Below are positions 1-8,079 of a DNA stretch of 64,000 nucleotides, one piece after another. Each line of letters opens with the position of its first letter. Positions within the stretch are counted from its first letter, which is position 1. The stretch comes from CAVUMR01 sp963742715 (GTDB lineage Bacteria; Actinomycetota; Actinomycetes; Mycobacteriales; Micromonosporaceae). A model generated the notes under the pieces. That model saw nothing but the letters and a program-made list of their open reading frames with translations. It had not been told where the DNA came from and made no database searches. The position numbers and the translations under genes were made by a program. The stretch spans positions 62,001 to 126,000 of the forward strand of contig CAVUMR010000001.1 in the NCBI GenBank assembly GCA_963742715.1, written 5' to 3'.

Positions 1-124
1 GGCAGTCCCGCCGGAGCTGCGCCGAATACGAGTGCTCCGCACCGCACGGCAGCAGGTCGGCAATGTCCGACACCCGCCGCATCGTTTCGGTCAGATCATG
101 TGAGGGGTTCACCGTGTACGTCAT
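1..124 (-). CDS. Partial hypothetical protein (N-terminus only)
   Basis: Only the first 41 codons are present; the gene runs off the left edge. The start is ATG at 122-124, preceded on the minus strand by a GGAGGCGGG ribosome site about 7 nt upstream. The protein opens MTYTVNPSHDLTETMRRVSD and continues with a Leu-rich stretch and a Cys. I do not recognise the family from so short a piece. It lies 89 nt downstream of the small CxxC protein gene on the same strand and may be co-transcribed with it. Confidence 0.5.
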   Translation of the reverse strand, partial: MTYTVNPSHDLTETMRRVSDIADLLPCGAEHSYSAQLRRDC

Positions 125-213
125 GGTCTGCCCGCCTCCCAGCCGTCAGTATTCCGCGACGCGTCGCGCCCGCGCGGCGGTTTCATCAGACCCGGGAGAG
201 AATCTCGCCGCCG

Positions 214-435
214 TCAGGCGACCGGGCTGCCGGAGTGCGCGACCATCGAGCGCAGTGACTGGTCTGCCCACCGGCGCGGCTCGCACGGCCAGGGCTGCCC
301 GCACCCCGCGCAGCGCGGCGGGCCGGCCATTTCGACGTCCTGCTGGTGATCGTCCCGGGTCTGCTTGGCGAGCCGGACGGTCAACTGCAACCGGAGTGCG
401 TCGACTGAATGCGGTTGGTGGGCTGCTGCGCCCAT
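214..435 (-). CDS. Small CxxC-type hypothetical protein
   Basis: A 73-residue protein with the core RCAGCGQPWPC, three cysteines with a CxxC pair, which resembles short zinc-knuckle-like hypothetical proteins common in actinomycetes. Third codon positions are mostly G or C. I chose the ATG at 433-435 because GGAGG lies about 8 nt upstream; in-frame ATGs at 450 and 507 lack this. No function is known to me. The next gene on the strand is the partial gene at the left edge. It could be spurious, but the Cys motif and ribosome site argue otherwise. Confidence 0.5.
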   Translation of the reverse strand: MGAAAHQPHSVDALRLQLTVRLAKQTRDDHQQDVEMAGPPRCAGCGQPWPCEPRRWADQSLRSMVAHSGSPVA

Positions 436-614
436 CGATGGTCCCTCCATGCCCGGGTGTACGAATCCGGGACAGTCGTGGCGTTGTTCGGGTGGTCCTC
501 CATGCACCGACCATCCAGACGGCTCGGATGTTCCCGGCTGACGGCAATCAGGGACGTGACCTGGCTTACGTCCTGGCCGGCCCGCCCAGCCCGCCGCTGG
601 TCGGCGGGGCGGAA

Positions 615-1097
615 TCAGGCGAGCAGGCGACCTTCGGAACCGGCGGCGGAGCCGTCGGCGGCACGGAACGCCTGCAGCCCTTCCAGCAGCGCGGCGCGGC
701 TGCCGATGGGCATCCGGGCCAGTACCGCGGCGATGTCCGCCTGCCGGCGCTGCCGCAGGTCGCGGAGCAACCGGCGACCGGTCGGACTCAGGCGCAACCG
801 GACAACCCGGCGGTCCTGCTCGCTCACGTCCCGCAGGAGGAGTCCGGCCGCTTCCAGCCGGTCACACAGCCGGCTCGCCGAGGAGGGGATAGCGTCCAGC
901 TCGTCGGCCAGCCCGTTGAGGTTGAGCTCGCCGTGCCGGTCCACCACGAAAAGGGCCCGCAACTGTACCGACGAAACCCGTGTTCCGGACATCTCGGTCG
1001 ACCGGTCCCAGACGCTGACCAGGGATTCAGCGGCAGCCTCCACCGCGGCCGCAACGTCGGCCGGTACTTTCGAAGACTGCCGGTCCACCGTGTCCAT
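615..1097 (-). CDS. MarR-family transcriptional regulator
   Basis: A 160-residue winged-helix regulator. The middle holds the MarR core: LRALFVVDRHGELNLNGLAD, then a recognition-helix region with SSASRLCDRLEAAGLL and a wing reading RDVSEQDRRVVRLRLSPTGR. MarR proteins bind short palindromes as dimers and usually repress neighbouring or own genes in response to small ligands. The open frame extends further upstream, but the ATG at 1095-1097 gives a normal length and leaves a short divergent intergenic space (1098-1167) shared with the phosphatase gene, a plausible control target. No ligand can be inferred. Confidence 0.85.
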   Translation of the reverse strand: MDTVDRQSSKVPADVAAAVEAAAESLVSVWDRSTEMSGTRVSSVQLRALFVVDRHGELNLNGLADELDAIPSSASRLCDRLEAAGLLLRDVSEQDRRVVRLRLSPTGRRLLRDLRQRRQADIAAVLARMPIGSRAALLEGLQAFRAADGSAAGSEGRLLA

Positions 1098-1167
1098 ACT
1101 GTGCCACACCGGCGCTACCCGAAACATCCTTCCGGTCCCTGCCGTACAACCGTTGCGAGGAGCCCTC

Positions 1168-2334
1168 GTGTCCCATCGGGTGCACCTGATCGAGCAGAGC
1201 CTGCGCGCCGGTCCGCCGCACCGGCTGGTCGAGATCCTGGCCCGGCAGCTGGACGAGCACCTGGGCGCGTCCGACACCGACCTGCTGATGGTCGACTACC
1301 GGCTGGTACGACTCACCGGGGTGCTGTCCGGCGACCCGTCGGTACCGGTGGCCGGCACCTGCGCCGGCCGTACCTTCGCCAGCCAGGAACCGCAGGTGGA
1401 GCACGGCAGCCGGGTGTACGTACCGGCGACGAACCGGGGCGAGCGGCAGGGCGTACTGGTGACCACCCTGCCGGAGCGGCCGACCCCGGAGGTACTGGCC
1501 GAGCTCGTCGACCTCGGCGCCGCGCTGGCGCACGCGCTACAGGTGGCCGAGCGGGAGACCGACCGGTACCAGCCGACCCGGCGCCGGTCCCGACTCACCC
1601 TGGCCGCCGAGATGCAGTGGGAGCTGCTGCCCGGCCGGTCCTGCAACGAGCCGGGCTTCGAGCTCGCCGGGCAGCTCGAGCCGGCGTACGCGGTGTGCGG
1701 CGACAACTTCGACTGGGCCAGTGACCCCAGCAAGCTCACCCTGGCGGTCACCAACGGGATGGGCGACGGACTGCGCGCCTCGCTGCTGACCAGCCTGGCG
1801 GTGAACGCGATCCGCAACGCCCGCCGGTCCGGGGCCTCGCTCACCGAGCAGGCGAGCCTCGCCGACGAGGCCGTGTACGCCATGCACGGTGGCAAGACGT
1901 ACGTGGAGTCGTTGCTGCTGCAACTGGACATCGCGTCCGGTCAGGTGACCGCGGTGGACGCCGGATCTCCGTCGGTACTGCGGCTGCGGGACAGCGTCGT
2001 CGAACCGATGGAGCTGGAGAAGCAGCTACCGCTGGGCATGTTCGGGAGTACCGACTATGTCGAGCAGACGTTCGAGCTGCGGCCGGGCGATCGGCTGCTG
2101 ATCGCGAGCGACGGGATGGGCCAGGCGGAGAACCCGAGCGGCGAGGCGTACGGGACCGGGGTCATGATCCGCACCATCAAGGAGACCCGGCTCCAGCCAC
2201 CGGCCGAGGTGGTGCGCTCCCTCACCCACGCCATGCTGGTACACCGGGATGGTTCTGATCTTGTCGACGACGCGGTGATCGTCTGCCTGCGGTGGACCGG
2301 CCCCCCGGCCGTCGACGGGAGGCCGGCGCGCTAG
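1168..2334 (+). CDS. SpoIIE/RsbU-type PP2C serine phosphatase
   Basis: A 388-residue cytosolic protein. The N-terminal ~140 residues look like a GAF-type sensor; the C-terminal half is a SpoIIE-family PP2C domain with YAVCGDNFDWA (first metal motif), a TNGMGDGLRAS segment, DAGSPSVLRLRD and ASDGMGQAENPSGEAYG, ending DDAVIVCLRW. Such phosphatases act on anti-sigma-factor antagonists. The canonical second motif is (T/G)D-x-x-GHG; here Asp is Asn and His is Asp, so metal binding may be weakened. The start is GTG at 1168 with GAGGAG about 6 nt upstream. It is divergent from the MarR gene and convergent with the amylase gene. Confidence 0.85.
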   Translation: MSHRVHLIEQSLRAGPPHRLVEILARQLDEHLGASDTDLLMVDYRLVRLTGVLSGDPSVPVAGTCAGRTFASQEPQVEHGSRVYVPATNRGERQGVLVTTLPERPTPEVLAELVDLGAALAHALQVAERETDRYQPTRRRSRLTLAAEMQWELLPGRSCNEPGFELAGQLEPAYAVCGDNFDWASDPSKLTLAVTNGMGDGLRASLLTSLAVNAIRNARRSGASLTEQASLADEAVYAMHGGKTYVESLLLQLDIASGQVTAVDAGSPSVLRLRDSVVEPMELEKQLPLGMFGSTDYVEQTFELRPGDRLLIASDGMGQAENPSGEAYGTGVMIRTIKETRLQPPAEVVRSLTHAMLVHRDGSDLVDDAVIVCLRWTGPPAVDGRPAR

Positions 2335-2354
2335 TTCCCGGCCGGAGCGGGGCG

Positions 2355-2394
2355 GTGGCGCCACGGCCGCGAAACCGGCCGGTGGCGGCGCCAC
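2355..2394. terminator. Possible bidirectional terminator with paired palindromes
   Basis: The 100-bp space between the convergent phosphatase and amylase genes contains two self-complementary elements, GTGGCGCCAC at 2355-2364 and GTGGCGGCGCCAC at 2382-2394, each followed by a similar CGG(C/T)CGCGG stretch. Either could fold as a hairpin on both strands. There is no T-run, which is usual in actinomycetes. Terminator function is inference. Confidence 0.35.
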
Positions 2395-2434
2395 GGTCGC
2401 GGCATCGCCACCGACGGTCTCAGGCACTCAACGC

Positions 2435-3886
2435 TCAGCCGATCTTGGCGCCCGCGTGGATCGCCACCCCGTCATGCGCGGGTACGTCGGCGGCGAACCA
2501 GCCGTTCCCGTCGACGGTGATCACCGGTCCGGTACACCCGCTGCCGGTGTAGTCGCCGTGGATCACGTCGCAGTACCGGCCGGCCGGTAGCTGGGTCTGG
2601 TACGACCGGCCGGTCGCCGCGCCGTCCTCGTCGTTGACGACCAGATAGCCCTTGTTGCCGCGGCCGAACGCGATCAGGTTGTTGCCGTTGTCCCACCAGT
2701 TCACGACGCCGGTACCGCGTACCGAGTTGTGGAAGCCGACCATGTTCGCGATCACCTGCCAGCGGTGCTCGCAGATCCAGCCGCCGCTGAAGCAGGTCGC
2801 GTCGTGGGTGCGCCCGCTGCCGTCCGAGGGCGGGCCGGCGTCGTTGTTGGTGAAGTCGTAGCTGCTCATCACCTTCGCCGAGCCGTACGGCCAGGCCAGC
2901 ATGAACGCGTTGGCCAGCGCGTACGCCCCGTTGTCCTTGTAGGTCAGCACGTCGCCGCCGGTGCGCTGGGTGTCGTGGTTGTCGGTGAACACCACCGCGC
3001 TGCCGCTGGGCAGGTAGCCCCACGCCTCGCCGAAGTTGTTCAGGTAGGCGAGCTTCTCGTGCCGGAACACCCGACCCAGGTCGGTGCCGTACCGGAACTC
3101 CAGCACGTCGCCGTTGCCGGTGTACTCGGTCGGCTGGATCGGCTCACCGGCGCCGTAGATGACCTCCTGGTACAGGTACGCCGAGCGGGACAGCTTGCCC
3201 TTGATGGCCGCGATGTCACCGGCCGGCATGTGCTTGGAGGCGTCCAACCGGAACCCGTCCACGCCGAGGGAGAGCAGGTCGTTGAGGTACCCGGCGATCT
3301 GGTTGCGCACGTAGTCGCTGCCGGTGTCGAGGTCGGAGAGGTTCACCAGCTCGCAGTTCTGCACCTCGTACCGGTCGTTGTAGTTGACGATGTCGTCGTT
3401 GCCGTTGCGACCGCAGTGGTGGAAGTCGTTCGTGCTGTACATCGGATAGCTGTAGTGGCCGTACGACGTGCCGGCCCACCCGGTACCGCCGCTGTCCTGG
3501 CCGCTCATGTGGTTGATGACCGAGTCGACGATCACGTCGACCCCGGCGGCGTGACACGCGCTGACCATCGCGGCGAACGCCGCCCGGTCCCCCTTGCGCG
3601 AGTTGAGCTGGTAGCTGACCGGCTGGTACGCCACCCACCACTGCTGGCCGGTGACGTGCTCCTGGGGCGGCGAGACCTGTACGTAGCCGTAGCCGTGCGG
3701 GCCGAGGAAGTCGTGGCACTCCCGGCCGACCGACGGCCAGTTCCATTCGAAGAGCTGGACGATGACGTCCCGGCCGTTGTGGACCGGTGCCGAGCCGAGA
3801 GCCGGCGTCGAGCCGGTCGGCAACCCGGTGAGCAGTCCGAGGGTCAGGCCGAGAGCCGCGAGCGCGGCGAGCGGGCGGACGCGCAT
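2435..3886 (-). CDS. Secreted alpha-amylase (GH13)
   Basis: A 483-residue secreted glycoside hydrolase that should cleave internal alpha-1,4 bonds of starch. Residues 1-34 are a Sec signal peptide (MRVRPLAALAALGLTLGLLT). The (beta/alpha)8 domain shows the four GH13 regions: DVIVDSVINHM, GFRLDASKHM with the Asp nucleophile, YQEVIYG with the acid Glu, and FTDNHDTQR with the transition-state Asp. An all-beta C-terminal domain follows; no starch-binding module is visible. The open frame extends upstream, but ATG at 3884-3886 is preceded by AGGAGGATCC and begins the signal peptide. It closely matches the Streptomyces-type extracellular amylases. Control may be through the repeats described upstream. 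Confidence 0.95.
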   Translation of the reverse strand: MRVRPLAALAALGLTLGLLTGLPTGSTPALGSAPVHNGRDVIVQLFEWNWPSVGRECHDFLGPHGYGYVQVSPPQEHVTGQQWWVAYQPVSYQLNSRKGDRAAFAAMVSACHAAGVDVIVDSVINHMSGQDSGGTGWAGTSYGHYSYPMYSTNDFHHCGRNGNDDIVNYNDRYEVQNCELVNLSDLDTGSDYVRNQIAGYLNDLLSLGVDGFRLDASKHMPAGDIAAIKGKLSRSAYLYQEVIYGAGEPIQPTEYTGNGDVLEFRYGTDLGRVFRHEKLAYLNNFGEAWGYLPSGSAVVFTDNHDTQRTGGDVLTYKDNGAYALANAFMLAWPYGSAKVMSSYDFTNNDAGPPSDGSGRTHDATCFSGGWICEHRWQVIANMVGFHNSVRGTGVVNWWDNGNNLIAFGRGNKGYLVVNDEDGAATGRSYQTQLPAGRYCDVIHGDYTGSGCTGPVITVDGNGWFAADVPAHDGVAIHAGAKIG

Positions 3887-3973
3887 GGATCCTCCTGGGA
3901 GCGGCGGGCTGCTCGCTGGCGCGGACGCCGCGACCTGCGCCGCGATCCGTAAGAAGCCGCAAAAATTGTGAAA

Positions 3974-4020
3974 CCGCAAGAATACTGAAAAAGGTAGAAA
4001 GTCTTGCAGGTTCACGTCAA
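3974..4020 (-). promoter_or_regulatory. Amylase promoter with CTGCAAG/CTTGCGG repeats
   Basis: On the minus strand TTGACG (4015-4020), an 18-nt spacer and TACCTT (3991-3996) form a plausible housekeeping promoter for the amylase gene. CTGCAAG lies in the spacer (4003-4009) and CTTGCGG just downstream of the -10 (3974-3980), so the two form an inverted pair across the core promoter. Similar CTTGCAG-type repeats are known in Streptomyces amylase and chitinase promoters, where MalR-type repressors act; the assignment here is inference. The surrounding 3887-4264 intergenic region holds no gene. Confidence 0.45.
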
Positions 4021-4175
4021 GGCCTTCCACAAGTCCACGGTCGCCGCTGGCCGGGAGGGCCGGCAGAGGCCGGCAGGCGTGGCCGGCAGGGGTCTGGCGC
4101 GGGCCGATGGAGGCCTGTGCGGGGCCGGCCGAGGTCGTGGCGGGGATCCCGGGATGAAGAAAAGTTCCGTTCGAC

Positions 4176-4205
4176 TTGCACTGAGCTGCTACATATGTCC
4201 ATATT
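4176..4205 (+). promoter_or_regulatory. Candidate promoter for the GH25 gene
   Basis: TTGCAC at 4176-4181 and CATATT at 4200-4205 are separated by 18 nt and lie about 60 nt upstream of the GH25 start, in an AT-richer pocket. The match is moderate and unsupported by other evidence. Confidence 0.25.
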
Positions 4206-4264
4206 GCAGGAGGTCGATACGACCTGCACTACCTAAGCCCTTATATGCCCCTTCTGGAGGGACC

Positions 4265-5008
4265 ATGAGCCGTCCCCGCACCCGTGGCCTCAGATTCTCG
4301 GTACTGCTCGCCGCGGCCAGCCTGATCACCAGCGTGTTCACCAGCCTGGTGGTCGCCACCCCTGGTAACGCGGTCGAAGCCGGCCTGCCCGGCCTGGACG
4401 TGTCGAGCCACCAGGGCAACGTCGACTGGAACGCGGTACGCGCCAACGGCGCCGAGTTCGCCTACGTCAAGGCGACCGAAGGCACCAGCTACACCAACCC
4501 GTACTTCGCCCAGCAGTACGTCGGCTCGTACAACGTCGGACTGGTCCGCGGCGCGTACCACTTCGCGCTGCCGAACAACTCCAGCGGTGCCGCGCAGGCG
4601 AACTACTTCGTCGACCACGGTGGCGCCTGGTCCGCGGACAACCAGACCCTGCCCGGCGCGCTCGACATCGAGTACAACCCGTACGGCGCGACCTGCTACG
4701 GCCTGAGCCAGGCCGGCATGGTCAACTGGATCGCCGACTTCGTGAACACGTACCACTCGCGGACCGGCCGCTGGGCGACGATCTACACCACCACCGACTG
4801 GTGGACGAGCTGCACCGGCAACAACGGCAGCTTCGGCGCCAACAACCCGCTGTGGATCGCCCGCTACTCGTCCAGCCCGGGCACTCTCCCGGCCGGCTGG
4901 GGCTTCTACACGATCTGGCAGTTCGCCTCGTCCGGCACCTTCCCGGGTGACCAGAACAGCTTCAACGGCGCGCACGACCGGCTGGTCGCACTCGCCAACA
5001 ACACCTGA
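4265..5008 (+). CDS. Secreted GH25 muramidase (lysozyme)
   Basis: A 247-residue secreted N,O-diacetylmuramidase of the Streptomyces cellosyl type, which cuts the MurNAc-GlcNAc bond of peptidoglycan. Residues 1-40 are a signal peptide. The mature enzyme opens GLDVSSHQGNVDW and carries the GH25 catalytic acidic pair in ALDIEYNPYG. WRTNxW-like and IWQFASSGTFPG segments typical of the family follow. ATG at 4265 has CTGGAGG about 5 nt upstream. There is no cell-wall-binding module. The gene sits alone between the divergent amylase gene and a strong hairpin terminator, so it is probably monocistronic. It may serve in wall turnover or killing of competitors. Confidence 0.93.
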   Translation: MSRPRTRGLRFSVLLAAASLITSVFTSLVVATPGNAVEAGLPGLDVSSHQGNVDWNAVRANGAEFAYVKATEGTSYTNPYFAQQYVGSYNVGLVRGAYHFALPNNSSGAAQANYFVDHGGAWSADNQTLPGALDIEYNPYGATCYGLSQAGMVNWIADFVNTYHSRTGRWATIYTTTDWWTSCTGNNGSFGANNPLWIARYSSSPGTLPAGWGFYTIWQFASSGTFPGDQNSFNGAHDRLVALANNT

Positions 5009-5032
5009 TCCCGTAACGTCGCACCGTTCTCC

Positions 5033-5071
5033 GCTGCCGCCGGCCCATCCCTCCTTGGGGCCGGCGGCAGC
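5033..5071 (+). terminator. Hairpin terminator after the GH25 gene
   Basis: A perfect 14-bp stem, GCTGCCGCCGGCCC at 5033-5046 with its complement at 5058-5071, closes an 11-nt loop 25 nt after the GH25 stop codon. There is no U-tract, but strong GC hairpins alone terminate in actinomycetes. Confidence 0.75.
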
Positions 5072-5119
5072 GTGTTATCCGCGTTGCCGGGCCGGTCCCG
5101 CGCCGTCCAGGGTGGACCG

Positions 5120-5896
5120 GTGAATGACCTGATGGCGTACTACGCACGAGGACTCGAAGACGACCGGCTGACCGGCACCGCGCACGGCCGGCTCGAGTTC
5201 ATCCGCACCCAGGAGCTGGTACGCCGGCTGCTGCCGCCGCCACCCGCGCGCGTGCTCGACGTCGGCGGAGCCACCGGCGTACACGCGAAATGGCTGGCCG
5301 CGGACGGATACCAGGTACACCTGATCGATCTGGTGGCCGCGCACGTCGACGCCGCCCGGAGGTTGGGCGGCTTCACCGCGGCGGTGGGCGACGCCCGGGC
5401 GCTGCCCGAACCGGACGCGAGCGCGGCCGCGGTCCTGTTGCTCGGCCCGATGTACCACCTGGTCGAGCGGGACGACCGGCTCACCGCACTGGCCGAGGCG
5501 CGCCGGGTGGTCCGTCCCGGCGGGCCGGTCGTCGCCGCCGCCATCAGCCGGTACGCCGCCCTGATCGCGCTGTCCGGTCGCGGCCGGCTCGACGAGGTCA
5601 CGGCGGCCCGGATCGAGCCCGCGCTGCGCGACGGTGCGCACGACGCGCGGGTCAGCTTCATGCGCACCCACCTCCATGCCGCCGACGAACTCGCCGCCGA
5701 GTTCACCGACGCGGGGCTGCGGGACGTGACGGTGTACGCGGTGGAGGGGCCGATGGCCGCGGTGGTCGAGGCGCGGGCCGGTACCGGGATCGCCGAGCAG
5801 GTCTTCGCCAGCGCGCTCACCTGTGCCCGGATGGTGGAGCGGAACCGGGACCTGCTCGCCGCCAGCACGCACCTGCTCGCGGTCGGCCGGGCCTGA
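5120..5896 (+). CDS. Class I SAM-dependent methyltransferase
   Basis: A 258-residue cytosolic protein with the Rossmann-fold SAM site VLDVGGATGVHAKWLA (motif I), a following acidic LIDL, GDARALP (motif II/III region) and VLLLGPMYHL (motif IV). A late helix holds RTHLHAADEL, seen in ubiE/DUF-type methyltransferases. The substrate cannot be told. The GTG start at 5120 gives VNDLMAYYARGLEDDRL, a typical opening; an earlier in-frame ATG at 5072 would put the ribosome site inside the upstream terminator region. It stands alone between the GH25 terminator and the DUF4235 gene. Confidence 0.85.
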   Translation: MNDLMAYYARGLEDDRLTGTAHGRLEFIRTQELVRRLLPPPPARVLDVGGATGVHAKWLAADGYQVHLIDLVAAHVDAARRLGGFTAAVGDARALPEPDASAAAVLLLGPMYHLVERDDRLTALAEARRVVRPGGPVVAAAISRYAALIALSGRGRLDEVTAARIEPALRDGAHDARVSFMRTHLHAADELAAEFTDAGLRDVTVYAVEGPMAAVVEARAGTGIAEQVFASALTCARMVERNRDLLAASTHLLAVGRA

Positions 5897-6005
5897 CCGT
5901 CGATCGACCGGCGTCACAGGAAGTGCCTCCGACTCCCCGGCCTGTGTCGCATGCTTGGCCGGGGACCGGGTAGCACTCCGGCAGTGGTACACCGAGGAGG
6001 AACGG

Positions 6006-6302
6006 GTGGTTGGCATGGGCGGCAAGCTTGGCTGGAAAGTGGTAGCGCTGGCGTTCGCGGTGCCCGCCGCGTTCGCGACCCGCAAGGCGCTGGACGCGAC
6101 CTGGCGCGCGATCCGGCATGACGACCCGCCGCGGAACCCGGCCGCCCCCGGCACCAGCTGGGCGGAGGCGCTGGCCTGGGCCGCACTGTCCGGGGTGGCC
6201 ATCGCCGCGGCCCGGATGGTGGCCGCGCGCGGCGCGGCGGCGGCCTGGGAGTCGCTGACCGGGGAACTTCCGCCGGGTATCGAGGACGTCGAGACCACCT
6301 GA
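6006..6302 (+). CDS. DUF4235 small membrane protein
   Basis: A 98-residue protein with two hydrophobic segments (about residues 9-24 and 55-72) flanking a conserved basic-polar stretch, TRKALDATWRAIRHDDPP, characteristic of the actinobacterial DUF4235 family. Function is unknown; the family is often induced with general stress genes. GTG at 6006 has GAGGAGG ending 5 nt upstream, which favours it over the ATG at 6015. A strong hairpin follows, so it is probably monocistronic or the end of a short unit with the methyltransferase. Confidence 0.8.
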   Translation: MVGMGGKLGWKVVALAFAVPAAFATRKALDATWRAIRHDDPPRNPAAPGTSWAEALAWAALSGVAIAAARMVAARGAAAAWESLTGELPPGIEDVETT

Positions 6303-6317
6303 CCGCGCCAGTTCGCA

Positions 6318-6352
6318 GGCGGCGGCGATGACAGCGAGTCAACGCCGCCGCC
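6318..6352 (+). terminator. Hairpin terminator after DUF4235
   Basis: GGCGGCGGCG at 6318-6327 pairs perfectly with CGCCGCCGCC at 6343-6352 around a 15-nt loop, 15 nt after the stop codon, followed by AAATTCTG. The remaining intergenic space to 6606 is AT-richer, as expected for a promoter, and holds no gene that I can see. Confidence 0.65.
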
Positions 6353-6606
6353 AAATTCTGCGCGCCCTCAACCGGGCCAAATAGGAGCTATTCAGCGCGA
6401 AAGCGCCCGGCCATGTCCCCCCGAATTGACCTCAGGCATTCGCAATTCGGACTACTCAATGCGGTAAGCGCGCCCCGCATTTGACACCGCCGCCCGCGGA
6501 AAGAAGTTATTGCGGCGGAACATTCGCCATGTCACCATAATTCGCGCTCCTCGCCCGCGTTTCGGGCAAGCCCCTAATGTCCCCGCCTTATGCCCCGGAG
6601 GAATCC

Positions 6607-7905
6607 GTGCGCCTTCGTACCAGGCTCATGGCGTTGGCCGTGGCGGTCGCCACGGCCGGCACCGGCGCGACCGCCGCGGTCGCCAGCCCCGGTCCGTCCC
6701 CGTCCACCGGCACCATGGCACTCGCCGCGGCGCCGCACCCGAACCTCCCGACCAGCGCGGTGCCGGGCTCCACCCCGGAACGCCGGGCCGCCCTGGCCCG
6801 ACTGTCCGCCGCGGAGAAGGCACAGGCGATCGACCAGTTCCGCGCCCTGGTCGGCCCCCGGCTCGACCGCGCCCGGGCAGCGGCGAAGTCCGGCCCGGCC
6901 GGCCCGGCCTGGCGTGACGTGGTCGCCGGCCGTACCAGCCGGTCCATGGCCGCCACACCGGACGCCCACTTCAGCACGGCACCGATCCCCGCCCGCCGGG
7001 CCGCGGCTACCGCGACCCTCACCGGCGACCCGGACGGCGACGGCCTGGATCAGGGCTTCGAGGCGCAACTGGCCGACGCGTTCACTCCGTACTACCACAT
7101 TTCCGCAGGTGAGCGCGCTGGTACCGGGTTCGCCACGTTCCTCGACCAGGTGCCGCAGACGGTCGCCGGAGTGTCCGCGCCGGTACCCCCGACCAGCCAC
7201 TACCGGGTCAAGCCGCTCGGTACCGCGACGGACAGCGCCGGCACCGTGGTCGGCGTCATGCGACTGGACTACCTGACCCTGTGGAACTCCGACGACGGCT
7301 TCAACCTCGGTGGTGGCTGCGGTGCCGCGATCGACCTGGTCGAGTGGATCCTCGGCGTGGACATCGTGGTCGGCGGTCACCCGCTGGACAACGAGCGGTC
7401 CGCGATTCTGGTGGCCGCGCCGCTGGTGGGCGGTACCTACAATCCGGACCCGAACGCGTACGGCGCCTACAGCTTCTTCACCGCGGCACACGAGGGCGTG
7501 TCGGTCGGCGACAACAGCTTCTACTACAGCTACGACCCGCCGGTACCGGCCAACAACCACATCGAACTCGGTACCTCGCTCGCCAAGCACGGTACGTACG
7601 CATTCAACCCGGACAATTGGCCGGTAATCGATCCGAGACTGATTGCCCTGACGTACTCCATCATCGATGGTTTGTACTTCGACGGATTCATCGACTACGA
7701 CTCGTACCTGATCTACCTGGCGCTCGCCGATGAAGCCTTCTACGACTGCGTCACGGAAAGCTTCAACGAGCAGGGCGGCACTTATGCGTCCACTCGTACA
7801 GACGTGGGCGAGCCGAGCCAGCCGATCAACGGGTCCGGATTCATCAATGACGCCAATTCCGGCATCCTCGACAAACTGGCCCGCCCGCTCTGGCAGGAGG
7901 GCTGA
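6607..7905 (+). CDS. Secreted protein of unknown function with DxDxDG motif
   Basis: A 432-residue exported protein. GTG at 6607 follows GGAGGA by 4 nt and begins a signal peptide (RLRTRLMALAVAVATAG). After a Pro/Ala-rich and basic-helical propeptide-like region (to ~residue 135), the mature part opens DPDGDGLDQGFEAQL, an EF-hand-like calcium loop, then YYHIS, an aromatic-rich beta domain and NNHIELGTSLAKHGTYAFNP. I do not recognise the family; the HIELG...KHGTY segment faintly recalls Vps62/necrosis-protein-like folds but is not convincing. Its last codons form the first unit of a 17-bp tandem array that continues past the stop codon. Confidence 0.75.
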   Translation: MRLRTRLMALAVAVATAGTGATAAVASPGPSPSTGTMALAAAPHPNLPTSAVPGSTPERRAALARLSAAEKAQAIDQFRALVGPRLDRARAAAKSGPAGPAWRDVVAGRTSRSMAATPDAHFSTAPIPARRAAATATLTGDPDGDGLDQGFEAQLADAFTPYYHISAGERAGTGFATFLDQVPQTVAGVSAPVPPTSHYRVKPLGTATDSAGTVVGVMRLDYLTLWNSDDGFNLGGGCGAAIDLVEWILGVDIVVGGHPLDNERSAILVAAPLVGGTYNPDPNAYGAYSFFTAAHEGVSVGDNSFYYSYDPPVPANNHIELGTSLAKHGTYAFNPDNWPVIDPRLIALTYSIIDGLYFDGFIDYDSYLIYLALADEAFYDCVTESFNEQGGTYASTRTDVGEPSQPINGSGFINDANSGILDKLARPLWQEG

Positions 7906-7988
7906 CAGCGCAGGAGTGCTGACAGCGCAGGAGTGCTGACGGCGTAGGAGTGCTGACGGCGTAGGAGTGCTGACAGGGCAGGAGTGCT
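7893..7988. repeat. 17-bp tandem repeat spanning a stop codon
   Basis: About five and a half copies of a 17-bp unit, (gcaggagtgctgacagc)-like, with one to three differences between copies. The first copy (7893-7905, one mismatch) is the last coding bases and TGA of the upstream secreted-protein gene; the others lie beyond the stop. Every unit repeats the TGA. Confidence 0.9.
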
Positions 7989-8079
7989 GACGGCACCTGC
8001 CGCGACAGCGGAGCGCTGGCGCACAGTCCGGCCGGCCGGTGCCAACCGGCCGGCCGGACCCGCGGTCACCTACCCGGGG

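Noticed and set aside
63..1724. A 553-codon plus-strand frame
   Set aside because: It is very Arg/Pro-rich, without any motif, and runs across the MarR gene and the real phosphatase frame.
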